Assembly: GCF_018343665.1 (NCBI RefSeq)
Contig: NZ_JAGYPM010000002.1
Span: 1,053,223 to 1,117,222, forward strand
Source of the DNA: Cytobacillus citreus
GTDB lineage: Bacteria > Bacillota > Bacilli > Bacillales > Cytobacillaceae
Direction of reading: 5' to 3'
Length of the DNA: 64,000 nt
The position numbers were made by a program, and so were the translations under genes. This document shows positions 18,762 to 26,706 of this stretch, piece by piece (the first letter of the stretch is position 1; each line of letters opens with the position of its first letter). The notes under the pieces were generated by a model, which worked only from the letters and a program-made list of their open reading frames with translations, made no database searches and was not told the origin of the DNA.

Positions 18762-19008
18762 GGCTGTGTTAAAACTTAGTGTTGAAAATGCTATTTTGTT
18801 GTTGATTGTAGCGGAAGGCGCGAGATCCTCGAAAATGCATACGCATTTCCTTCGTGCGGTGTTTATTCGGTGGAGATTATTCAAAGTCCTGCGAGAAATG
18901 CGTGTCCAGGGGAGACCCCGCAGGAGCGTTAGCGACGAGGAGGCTGCCCGACCGCCCGCGATCGCTAAGTGCCTGCAGCGGAAATCAACAGGGAAGTTTA
19001 ACATAGCC
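18762..19008. repeat. Bacillaceae MITE-like dispersed repeat, copy A
   Basis: A 247-bp GC-rich element with nearly perfect 12-bp terminal inverted repeats (GGCTGTGTTAAA and TTTAACATAGCC). Inside are the typical blocks TTGTTGATTG-AGCGGAAGGCGCGAG, CGCAGGAGCGTTAGCGACGA and GCGGAAATCAACAG. Compared with copy B (38606-38790) it carries about 60 extra internal bases. Such elements are common in Bacillaceae intergenic DNA. Open frames across it on both strands are by-products of its composition. Confidence 0.85.
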
Positions 19009-19133
19009 AATAATAAATAGAGTGTGTTTAAAAGTTTTTACAACTAATTGTCTAAATATTTAGAAAGTGTAAAATATATTGAAAATACAATACTAAAAAT
19101 TGCCACTGTAACACAAAAAAGATATTTACATTC

Positions 19134-19151
19134 ATGGCATAAAAATTGCAT
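19134..19151 (+). promoter_or_regulatory. sigma-54 (-24/-12) promoter of the Xaa-Pro peptidase pair
   Basis: ATGGCATAAAAATTGCAT; GG and GC are ten bases apart and the -12 element TTGCAT is perfect. It lies 37 bases before the ATG at 19188. The preceding 120 AT-rich bases contain TTTTTACA (19035-19042) and TGTAAAA (19068-19074), a possible activator site. Confidence 0.75.
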
Positions 19152-19187
19152 TATTATTTATGAATAATTAACGTGAGGAGGAGAATG

Positions 19188-20267
19188 ATGGAAAAGATTA
19201 ATAGACTCCGTGAAAGATTCCATGAATTAGGTGTAGATGGGATGATGATTGTTCATCCATGGAACAGACTATATATGTCTGGCTTTACGGGAAGTAATGG
19301 GGTTATTCTTATTTCTGAAAACGAAGCTAAATTAGTTACTGATTATCGTTATGTAGAGCAGGCCCAAAATCAAGCGAAGGATTACGAGATTGTTTTACAC
19401 GCTGGTCATACTGGCCATAAGGGAAAAATTTTTGAAGAAGTAGTTGTACAGGCAAATAAAATGAAGATTAGTAAACTTGGTTTTGAGCAAGAACATTTAT
19501 CATTTGGGTTATTTAGTAGAAATGAAGCTCTCTTTTCTGCAGAATTAATACCTACTCGCGATGTTATAGAAAAACTCCGAATGATTAAATCAAAGGAAGA
19601 AATTGAAAAACTAAGGGTAGCGGCAAAAGTTACTGATCAAGCGTACTTACACATCTTAAACTTTGTCAAAGCCGGTATTTCTGAATTGGATGTAGCTAAA
19701 GAACTGGAATCATTTATTCATAAACATGGGTGCACGACTACATCTTTTTCACCGATCGTAGCATCGGGATATCGGTCTTCATTGCCGCATGGCCGCGCTA
19801 GCGAGAAGATAATTGAAAAAGGCGATATGATTACGATTGATTTTGGTGCTAATTATCAAGGCTACTGGGCTGATATTTCAAGGGTCATTGCTGTGGGAGA
19901 ACCTTCATCTGAGCTAAGACATATACATGATGTTGTACTTACCTCATTCGAAAATTGCGTATCTGCATTAAGACCAGGACTGACTGATCAAGAGGTCGAT
20001 GCTTTCATGAGGGAAAATATAATAAAGCATGGCTATAATGAACGTTCAGGTACAGGTACGGGACATGGTATCGGTCTGGAGGTACATGAAGTTCCACTTT
20101 TCTCTATTCTAAAAGATAAGATTCTAGAAGAGAATATGGTGATTACGGTTGAGCCTGGTATTTACCTTAAAGGAGTAGGCGGGGCGAGGGTAGAGGATGT
20201 TATTCTGATAACTGAAAATGGTCGTGAGGTATTGACACCATCAACAAAAGAATTATTAATCTTATAA
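19188..20267 (+). CDS. M24 family Xaa-Pro peptidase
   Basis: A cytoplasmic metallopeptidase of 359 residues that would release the N-terminal residue before proline (Xaa-Pro aminopeptidase/dipeptidase type). A creatinase-like N-terminal domain is followed by the pita-bread domain with all five metal ligands: D and D in TIDFGANYQGYWADIS, H in GTGHGIGLEVHE, E in VEPGIYL and E in ARVEDVIL. GGAGGAG at 19177-19183 fits the ATG at 19188 best; ATG 19185 and GTG 19173 are too near or within it. A second M24 gene follows after 80 bases, probably in the same transcript. Confidence 0.9.
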   Translation: MEKINRLRERFHELGVDGMMIVHPWNRLYMSGFTGSNGVILISENEAKLVTDYRYVEQAQNQAKDYEIVLHAGHTGHKGKIFEEVVVQANKMKISKLGFEQEHLSFGLFSRNEALFSAELIPTRDVIEKLRMIKSKEEIEKLRVAAKVTDQAYLHILNFVKAGISELDVAKELESFIHKHGCTTTSFSPIVASGYRSSLPHGRASEKIIEKGDMITIDFGANYQGYWADISRVIAVGEPSSELRHIHDVVLTSFENCVSALRPGLTDQEVDAFMRENIIKHGYNERSGTGTGHGIGLEVHEVPLFSILKDKILEENMVITVEPGIYLKGVGGARVEDVILITENGREVLTPSTKELLIL

Positions 20268-20347
20268 CAAACGAAAAAACTGCATACTAAAGTTCTGTAC
20301 TATCCGCAACTAACTGAGAAAAAACTGAAATAAAAGGGAGTAAACAT

Positions 20348-21457
20348 ATGCAAGAACAATATCAAAGTAGATTAAATACATTAGTAAATTATTTGGAAAA
20401 TCTGCATGTGGATTTAGCCATTATTAAAGATCCTAAAAATGTGTTCTATTATACAGGCTTTAATTCTAATCCACATGAGAGATTTATGGCGTTAGTAATT
20501 GATCTAAAAAAACAAAGCCAATACTTATTCGTGCCTTCCTTAGATTTGGAAATAGCTGAGGGAGATTCGCATGTTAAAAGAATTATACCTGTTTCAGATG
20601 AACTCAATCCATATAAAGTATTAAAGGATACAATTGGTGAAGGTGTTAAAACGATTGGGTTAGAAACAAAGGTGATCTCATTATTCCAACAGGAACAACT
20701 GGATTGTTTCTTCCAAGATTTCAGCTACGAGAATATTGGAGATTTTATTTCTGGACAGAGAATGAGAAAGTCTCAAGAGGAATGCAAAAAGGTTCAGCGT
20801 GCTATTCATGTGATTGAAAAAGTAATGGAAGAAGGAATCAAAAAGGTTAAAGAGGGTATGACAGAGCAGGACTTAACAGCAGAACTTGAGTTTTTAATGA
20901 GAAAGTTTGGCGCAGAGGGCCCTTCGTTTTCATCTATTGTCCTTTCTGGTGCGAAAGCTGCACTGCCTCATGGCCGTCCAGATAGTAAAACGATCAATAA
21001 TGGTGATTTTTTACTAATTGATATGGGCGTAATTGTGGATGGCTATTGTTCAGATATTACAAGAACTTTTGTCATTGGGGAAGAAACGTCAAAGCAGAGA
21101 GAAATTTATGATATCGTTCGTAAGGCAACTGAAGAAGGAGTAAATGCTTGTCAAACGGGGATTCCTGTTGGACAAATTGATATTGCAGCTCGTAATGTTA
21201 TTAAGGAAGCTGGGTATGGGCAATATTTCAATAACCGTGTTGGGCATGGCCTCGGAATTGATGTACATGAAGAACCTTCAGTTCATGAAAACAATGATCT
21301 AATAGTAGAAAGCGGCCTCCTATTTACAATTGAGCCAGGTATTTATATTCCAGGCTATGGAGGAGTTCGCATTGAAGAAAATGTATATATTGATGAAGAT
21401 GGAAATGGAAAGCTTCTTACCTCCTTTCCGACTGAATTAATTAGAATTGGAAATTAG
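20348..21457 (+). CDS. M24 family Xaa-Pro dipeptidase
   Basis: A second, diverged M24 peptidase of 369 residues. Metal ligands appear in LLIDMGVIVDGYCSDITR, GHGLGIDVHE, IEPGIYI and VRIEENVY. The N-terminal creatinase-like domain carries KDPKNVFYYTGF near residue 30. It differs from the preceding paralogue enough to suggest a different peptide length or residue preference. The ATG follows AAAGGGAG. A strong bidirectional terminator follows and separates it from the convergent liv operon. Confidence 0.9.
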   Translation: MQEQYQSRLNTLVNYLENLHVDLAIIKDPKNVFYYTGFNSNPHERFMALVIDLKKQSQYLFVPSLDLEIAEGDSHVKRIIPVSDELNPYKVLKDTIGEGVKTIGLETKVISLFQQEQLDCFFQDFSYENIGDFISGQRMRKSQEECKKVQRAIHVIEKVMEEGIKKVKEGMTEQDLTAELEFLMRKFGAEGPSFSSIVLSGAKAALPHGRPDSKTINNGDFLLIDMGVIVDGYCSDITRTFVIGEETSKQREIYDIVRKATEEGVNACQTGIPVGQIDIAARNVIKEAGYGQYFNNRVGHGLGIDVHEEPSVHENNDLIVESGLLFTIEPGIYIPGYGGVRIEENVYIDEDGNGKLLTSFPTELIRIGN

Positions 21458-21464
21458 TAAGTTT

Positions 21465-21503
21465 AAAAGCAAAAAACCAGCACAGTGCTGGTTTTTTGCT
21501 TTT
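21465..21503. terminator. bidirectional terminator between the Xaa-Pro peptidase and livF
   Basis: A nearly perfect palindrome, AAAAGCAAAAAACCAGCA with TGCTGGTTTTTTGCTTTT, lies between convergent genes and has T runs on both strands. Confidence 0.93.
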
Positions 21504-21508
21504 AACTA

Positions 21509-22225
21509 TTAAGCACCTAAGTACGCTTTAATAATTTTATCATCCTCACGCAGCACTTCTGCCGTATCATGCATAACAATATTTCCAATTTCAATTAAAT
21601 ATCCTCTGTTTGCTAGACGAAGGGCGGCTTTAGCATTTTGCTCAATTAAAAGAATAGTAGTCCCTTGTTTATTGATTTCCTGTATGATTCTCATTATTTC
21701 TTGGACGATAATAGGCGCAAGTCCCATCGAAGGCTCATCAAGCATTAGCAGTTTTGGATTTCCCATCAGACCACGGCTAATCGCAACCATTTGTTGTTCC
21801 CCCCCACTTAAAGTACCTGCTAGTTGTTTGGCGCGTTCCTTTAAACGCGGAAACAAGTCAAATGAGCGTTCGATTCCATCTTTTATCCATTTTTTATCTT
21901 TTCTAAATGTAAAAGCTCCTAACTCTAAATTCTCAGTAACTGTAAGGCCGCCAAAAATTCGTCTTCCTTCTGGAACATGAATGATTCCTGCTTCAACAAT
22001 TTTATGTGCAGGAACTCCAACAATACTCTTAGCATTCCATTCAATAATACCTGATTTGGGTTTGATTAAACCGGATATTGTTTTTAGGGTGGTGCTCTTG
22101 CCTGCTCCATTACTTCCAAGCAAAGCGACAATTTCTCCTTCGTTTATTTCCAAATTTATATTTTTAAGTGCATGGATTTTCCCATAGTAAGAATTTACAT
22201 CCGTCAGTTTTAAAAGAGGCTTCAA
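21509..22225 (-). CDS. livF: branched-chain amino acid ABC transporter ATP-binding protein LivF
   Basis: A 238-residue ATPase with Walker A GSNGAGKST near residue 36, signature LSGGEQQM near residue 140 and Walker B LLMLDEPS. The VPEGRRIFGGLTV segment near residue 83 is typical of LivF. It overlaps livG by 4 bases, which shows translational coupling. It is the last gene of the minus-strand liv operon. Confidence 0.93.
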   Translation of the reverse strand: MKPLLKLTDVNSYYGKIHALKNINLEINEGEIVALLGSNGAGKSTTLKTISGLIKPKSGIIEWNAKSIVGVPAHKIVEAGIIHVPEGRRIFGGLTVTENLELGAFTFRKDKKWIKDGIERSFDLFPRLKERAKQLAGTLSGGEQQMVAISRGLMGNPKLLMLDEPSMGLAPIIVQEIMRIIQEINKQGTTILLIEQNAKAALRLANRGYLIEIGNIVMHDTAEVLREDDKIIKAYLGA

Positions 22226-22992
22226 ACTACTTCCTCCTTGCCTAGGTATGCTTCAATTACCTTTTCGTTTTTCAGTACTTCTTCCGGGGTGCCTTCCGCA
22301 ATTTTCCATCCATAATCAATGACGGTAATATGTTCAGAGATTTCTTTGATAAGTGCCATGTCATGTTCAATCATTAATACCGTAATACTGAATTCATCAC
22401 GAATCCGCCGAATAAGCTGAATTAAATATTGTTTTTCTTCAAAATTAAGCCCTGCTGCCGGCTCATCTAAAAGCAATAATTTGGGTTTAGTTGCTAATGC
22501 ACGGGCAATCTCTAAATAGCGTTGAGCTCCATAAGGGAGATTCTTTGCTGATCTTTTCATATTTTTAGTTATCCCTACAAATTCGATGCAATCTAGAGCA
22601 ACCTTTTCTATTAGTCTTTCTTCCTCTTGTTGACTTTTTGTTTGAAACAAGGCTCCCCAAACAGCTTGTTTTGTACGGCAATGCATACCAGACTTTACAT
22701 TATCTAATACGGATAAGTTTGGAAACAAACGAAGGTTTTGGAATGTGCGGGCCATTCCTAATTTCGTTATTTGACTTGGCTTTTTATTTATTAAGCTGAT
22801 TCCATCCAATTCAATTTCTCCGCCAGTTGGCCGATAAAAGCCTGTAATCATATTAAATACAGAAGTTTTTCCGGCACCATTGGGACCGATAATACTAGAT
22901 ATGGAGTTTTTTTCAACAGTAAAGGATAAATCATTAACTGCGAGTAATCCTCCAAACTGAAGTTTTAAGTCTTTTACAGTTAATAGAGACAT
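22222..22992 (-). CDS. livG: branched-chain amino acid ABC transporter ATP-binding protein LivG
   Basis: A 256-residue ATPase with Walker A GPNGAGKTS near residue 37 and Walker B LLLLDEPA. The signature region reads NLPYGAQRYLEIARAL, where the usual LSYG is replaced by LPYG. The C-terminal SEHITVIDYGWKIAEGTPEEV segment is the BCAA-ATPase tail. It follows livM after 40 bases. Confidence 0.93.
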   Translation of the reverse strand: MSLLTVKDLKLQFGGLLAVNDLSFTVEKNSISSIIGPNGAGKTSVFNMITGFYRPTGGEIELDGISLINKKPSQITKLGMARTFQNLRLFPNLSVLDNVKSGMHCRTKQAVWGALFQTKSQQEEERLIEKVALDCIEFVGITKNMKRSAKNLPYGAQRYLEIARALATKPKLLLLDEPAAGLNFEEKQYLIQLIRRIRDEFSITVLMIEHDMALIKEISEHITVIDYGWKIAEGTPEEVLKNEKVIEAYLGKEEVV

Positions 22993-23032
22993 CCAATTCT
23001 CCTCTCTTCCGAAGTAAAATTAACATAGAGAA

Positions 23033-24010
23033 TTAAACAGACATGGACTGATTTGGGTCATTTGATTTTCCGTTTTCGTCCATATCGGTAGCATCCTCGG
23101 TTCCGTTTTTTGATGGCCATATTCCTTGAGGGCGGAAAATCATCATAGCCACTAAGGAGACCCCGAATATTAAATGGCGCCAATCATCTGCTCCGCGTAG
23201 AAGCTCTGGAAGAACAATGACTAAAACAGCACCAATAACGACCCCAGGAATACTTCCTAGACCACCTAATACAACGGCAAGGAGGATCATAACGGATTGT
23301 AAAAAGCTAAAACTTAATGGTGCGATCGCACTCATTTTGACAGCGAAAATGGATCCGGCAATACTGCCGATGACAGCTCCTGAGGCATATGAAAGCAATT
23401 TTAGCCGAATACGATTAATTCCCATTGCCTCTGCAGCATCTTCATCTTCGCGAATATAAATCCATGCACGTCCAATTCTTGAACGGCCTAACCTGTAAAC
23501 AGCAATAATGGACAGAATGGCAACAATTAAAATTAAATAGTAAAAATCTTTTTGTGTGGACATGATATAGCTGCCAATAGCCGGTCTGGGAATTCCATAA
23601 ATTCCTGATGCGGAACCTGTGATTTCTAAATTTGTTGCTAATATTTTGACGATTTCACCAAAACCAAGGGTGACAATTGCTAAATAATCACTTCTTAATC
23701 GGAGAGTTGGAGTTCCGATTATAACTCCAGCAATTACTGCAAATAGAAAGGCGACAGGGAGTGTGAGCCAGAAAGACCAATGAAAAGTTGTCATAAGTAT
23801 TGCAGTCGTATAGGCACCAACAGCAAAAAATGCCGCATAGCCTAGGTCAAGCAGTCCTGTATATCCGACTACTATATTTAATCCTTGTGTAAGAACGACA
23901 TAAAATAGCACAAGAGTTAAAACATCCAGCCAATAGCTATTCAGGAAAAATGGAAGAATGAATAATGCGATGATGAGCAGTAAAAGGGTTTGATTCTTAT
24001 ACTTTTTCAT
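23033..24010 (-). CDS. livM: branched-chain amino acid ABC transporter permease LivM
   Basis: A 325-residue membrane permease with eight to ten hydrophobic helices, the LivM block GYTGLLDLGYAAFFAVGAYT near residue 50, a TLRLRSDYLAIVTLGFGEI segment near residue 105 and the coupling helix REDEDAAEAMGI near residue 190. The C-terminus is a 30-residue acidic, hydrophilic tail. Two bases separate it from livH. Confidence 0.93.
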   Translation of the reverse strand: MKKYKNQTLLLLIIALFILPFFLNSYWLDVLTLVLFYVVLTQGLNIVVGYTGLLDLGYAAFFAVGAYTTAILMTTFHWSFWLTLPVAFLFAVIAGVIIGTPTLRLRSDYLAIVTLGFGEIVKILATNLEITGSASGIYGIPRPAIGSYIMSTQKDFYYLILIVAILSIIAVYRLGRSRIGRAWIYIREDEDAAEAMGINRIRLKLLSYASGAVIGSIAGSIFAVKMSAIAPLSFSFLQSVMILLAVVLGGLGSIPGVVIGAVLVIVLPELLRGADDWRHLIFGVSLVAMMIFRPQGIWPSKNGTEDATDMDENGKSNDPNQSMSV

Positions 24011-24012
24011 CT

Positions 24013-24918
24013 TTACATCCTCTCCATTTCTTTTGCTCCGAGTATGCCAGTTGGCTTAAACACTAAAAACAGAATAAGAATTCCGAATGCAAGTACATCC
24101 TTCCACGACCCGCCAAAATAAAAGGTACCGAAAGCTTCTATGACCCCAAGAACTAACCCCCCAAGCATAGCTCCGGTAATATTTCCGATTCCTCCTAGAA
24201 CAGCTGCGGTAAAAGCTTTCAGACCAATAATAAAGCCCATCATAAAATTAATCGTTCCATAATAAATACCTGACATGATTCCGGCTCCTGCAGCTAAAGA
24301 TGCACCAATAAAGAATGTAAGTGCAATAATTTGGTGCACATTAACACCCATTAAGCTGCAAGCAGTTTGGTCTAGAGCAATTGCTCGCATAGCTTTTCCA
24401 TAAATGGTTTTATCGATAAAAAGGCGCAGTCCGAGCATTAATAAAGCTGAAAGTAAGATCATTCCTATTTGAGCAAAAGTGATTTGTGTTCCTAATATTT
24501 GCAGTCCATCATTAGGCAGTATAATAGGGTATACTTTGTACGAAGCACCCCATCCGATCATAGAAGTATATTCAAGTGATAATGACACGCCAATTGCTGT
24601 AATGAGGATGGAAAGCCTGGGTGCTAGAAGAAGGGGACGATAGGCAATTCTCTCTACACCCATCCCAAGTAAACCGACAATAACCATCGTACCAATGAAG
24701 ACAATTCCAACACCTAATAAGCCAGTATTAACTCCGCCATCGCCTGTAAATATAGAGAGAAAGGTAAATCCAATGAAGGCGCCCATCATATATAGATCAC
24801 CATGGGCAAAGTTTAGCAGCTTAATAATCCCGTATACCATCGTGTATCCTAAAGCGACTAAACTATAAAAAGCACCAATAACCAGTCCATCAATCAGTAT
24901 TTGAAAAATAATTTCCAT
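24013..24918 (-). CDS. livH: branched-chain amino acid ABC transporter permease LivH
   Basis: A 301-residue permease with the LivH start (ALGYTMVYGIIKLLNFAHGD near residue 22), the coupling segment MRAIALDQTACSLMGVN near residue 178 and a GGIGNITGAMLGG motif near residue 240. It is separated from livK by 217 bases holding a large palindrome. That palindrome may lower expression of the membrane and ATPase genes relative to the binding protein. Confidence 0.92.
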   Translation of the reverse strand: MEIIFQILIDGLVIGAFYSLVALGYTMVYGIIKLLNFAHGDLYMMGAFIGFTFLSIFTGDGGVNTGLLGVGIVFIGTMVIVGLLGMGVERIAYRPLLLAPRLSILITAIGVSLSLEYTSMIGWGASYKVYPIILPNDGLQILGTQITFAQIGMILLSALLMLGLRLFIDKTIYGKAMRAIALDQTACSLMGVNVHQIIALTFFIGASLAAGAGIMSGIYYGTINFMMGFIIGLKAFTAAVLGGIGNITGAMLGGLVLGVIEAFGTFYFGGSWKDVLAFGILILFLVFKPTGILGAKEMERM

Positions 24919-24976
24919 AATTATTCTGCCTCTCCTCTGTGCTAAACTTTAGCGGATTGCATCATGTAATTTCGGT

Positions 24977-25058
24977 GCTGTCCCAAAGGGGACTGACTCT
25001 GCGATATATATATATCCTATGCTCATACATAAGAGGTCAGTCCCGTTTATGAGACAGC
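24977..25058. repeat. palindromic element between livK and livH
   Basis: GCTGTC-CAAA-GGGACTGAC on the left pairs with GGTCAGTCCC-TTT-GACAGC on the right around an AT-rich loop with a TATATATATA run. The whole 82 bases form one imperfect hairpin. It may be a dispersed palindromic repeat and a partial terminator or RNA-processing site inside the liv operon. Confidence 0.65.
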
Positions 25059-25135
25059 TCCAATATGAATAAAAGAGGAATGTTAAACACTATACATGCT
25101 TAGCATGAAAGGTTTAAACGTTCTAACAACGCGAA

Positions 25136-26284
25136 TTACTTTTCTAAAGTAAATTCACCATTCACTACTTTCATTACATGGAAGTTTGATTGATTTAGAG
25201 AGTTTTGGTCATTAAATTCAATCACCTGTCCGATACCTTGGAAGCCTTTTGTCTCTTTTAAAGCCTTTTTCAAGTCTTCACTGCTCGTTGAATTAGCTCT
25301 TTTTAATGCATCGGCCAATAGATTCATACCATTGTATGATAGAGCAGAGAATGGACCAGGAGATAAGTCGTTATACTTACTTTTATATTCTTTAACAAAT
25401 TCATCGGCCCCAGGGATAAAGTTCGCTGTTGGAGTTGCTGTCACTAATAGACCGTCAGCACTGTCTGCTCCAGCGATATCGATAATGTCCGGGGAATAGC
25501 TGCCATCACCAACCATAAAAAATCCTGAAACGCCTTTCTTTTTAAATTGCTTTAGCATGAGACCTCCAGCTGCATAATACCCTGTAAAATAAGTTCCATC
25601 AGGATTCAAAGATTTTAGCTTTGTCATTAATGAGCCAAAATCCTTTTCCTCTGGATTAATGGCTTCAAATCCAATGACTTTACCGCCATTTTCCTCAACA
25701 GATTTCTGGGCGAAATCCGCTAAATTTTTAGCATAAGCTGAGTTATCATGAATAATTACAATGTTTTTAGCACCTTTGTCCTTGAAATAATCAGTACCTG
25801 TTTTTGCCTGATCAGGAACAAGTCCATTAATTAGGAATAGGCTTTCATATCCTTGTGCAGGCAGTTCTGATGAATTAGCCGCAGCAACGATCATCGGGAT
25901 GTTAGCGTTATTGAAAACACCTGAAGCAGGCAATGTAGATCCAGAGCAATAGCCTCCTACAACTGCAGTTACCTTCATAGATACAAGTTTATTTGCAGCT
26001 GTTGTGGCCGTTTGAGGATCACAGGCATCGTCAGCTACTTCCAGTTTTAATTTTTTTCCAAGAACTCCGCCATCATTATTAATTTTCTCGGCAGCCATTT
26101 TCATGGCATTTAACATGTCTTTTCCGTCTGTCGCGTTATTACCTGTTACTGGCAAAAGAACGCCGACCAATATTTCATCAGAACTGCTTTTTTTTCCTCC
26201 AGAACTTCCCTCACTGGAACAGGCACTTAGAAAAAGAGAAAGAATTAGCAGCATACCGATTGCTATAATGGAATACTTTTTCAA
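25136..26284 (-). CDS. livK: branched-chain amino acid-binding lipoprotein LivK
   Basis: A periplasmic-binding-type I (Leu/Ile/Val-binding) lipoprotein of 382 residues. The signal peptide ends in the lipobox LSAC (Cys near residue 22), followed by a Ser/Gly linker, the GVLLPVTGNNATDGKDMLNA ligand region and a VVGGYCSGSTLPASGVF block near residue 112. It is the first gene of livKHMGF. Two CodY-like boxes lie 117-149 bases upstream, which fits amino-acid-responsive repression. Transport of leucine, isoleucine and valine is the usual role; other amino acids cannot be excluded. Confidence 0.92.
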   Translation of the reverse strand: MKKYSIIAIGMLLILSLFLSACSSEGSSGGKKSSSDEILVGVLLPVTGNNATDGKDMLNAMKMAAEKINNDGGVLGKKLKLEVADDACDPQTATTAANKLVSMKVTAVVGGYCSGSTLPASGVFNNANIPMIVAAANSSELPAQGYESLFLINGLVPDQAKTGTDYFKDKGAKNIVIIHDNSAYAKNLADFAQKSVEENGGKVIGFEAINPEEKDFGSLMTKLKSLNPDGTYFTGYYAAGGLMLKQFKKKGVSGFFMVGDGSYSPDIIDIAGADSADGLLVTATPTANFIPGADEFVKEYKSKYNDLSPGPFSALSYNGMNLLADALKRANSTSSEDLKKALKETKGFQGIGQVIEFNDQNSLNQSNFHVMKVVNGEFTLEK

Positions 26285-26400
26285 ATGAACCCCCCCTAAT
26301 TATTGTTTTTCTATTACAATACTTTCTACCTAGGTTTCTCCCGGAATACTTTAGTAGATTAAAAGGATAAGGACGATTTATTCACCTCCTTTACTAAATA

Positions 26401-26433
26401 AACTTTCAGAAAATAAATAATGTTCAGAAAATA
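26401..26433 (-). promoter_or_regulatory. two CodY-like boxes upstream of the liv operon
   Basis: AACTTTCAGAAAATA (26401-26415) and AATGTTCAGAAAATA (26419-26433) each differ from the CodY consensus AATTTTCWGAAAATT at two positions, and their starts are 18 bases apart. CodY is the Firmicute repressor that senses branched-chain amino acids and GTP, so the target fits. The rest of 26285-26706 holds no gene; a GC-rich hairpin near 26638-26678 lacks a T tract. Confidence 0.65.
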
Positions 26434-26706
26434 AATATCATTAAATTTTATTTATTTGTAACTGTCTTATTACAAAAGAAGAAGCTTTTTTATTAAATTT
26501 AAATGTATGGAAAGTAATAGCAAGAAATGAATGATATAAATCAAAAGTTGAAAATTATTTTAAAGAAGTGGAAGGATTTTGTGGTAGGACTTGATGCTGG
26601 TTAAAATTAGCAGACTATAATTACGTAAATTTTTTTGAGGATTGACCCGGGCCGGGGATTACACCCGGATTAATCCTATGTTAAGCTATCCTCTGTAAAA
26701 TATTTA

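Noticed and set aside
18741..19020. Open frames of 84-89 codons on both strands across the MITE
   Set aside because: Composition by-product of the dispersed repeat; not kept in copy B.
26285..26400. Possible sigma-54 promoter before livK
   Set aside because: No correctly spaced element on the minus strand; only the CodY-like boxes stand out.
26638..26678. GC-rich hairpin after the D-hydroxyproline dehydrogenase operon
   Set aside because: No T tract follows on the minus strand, so it was not called a terminator.
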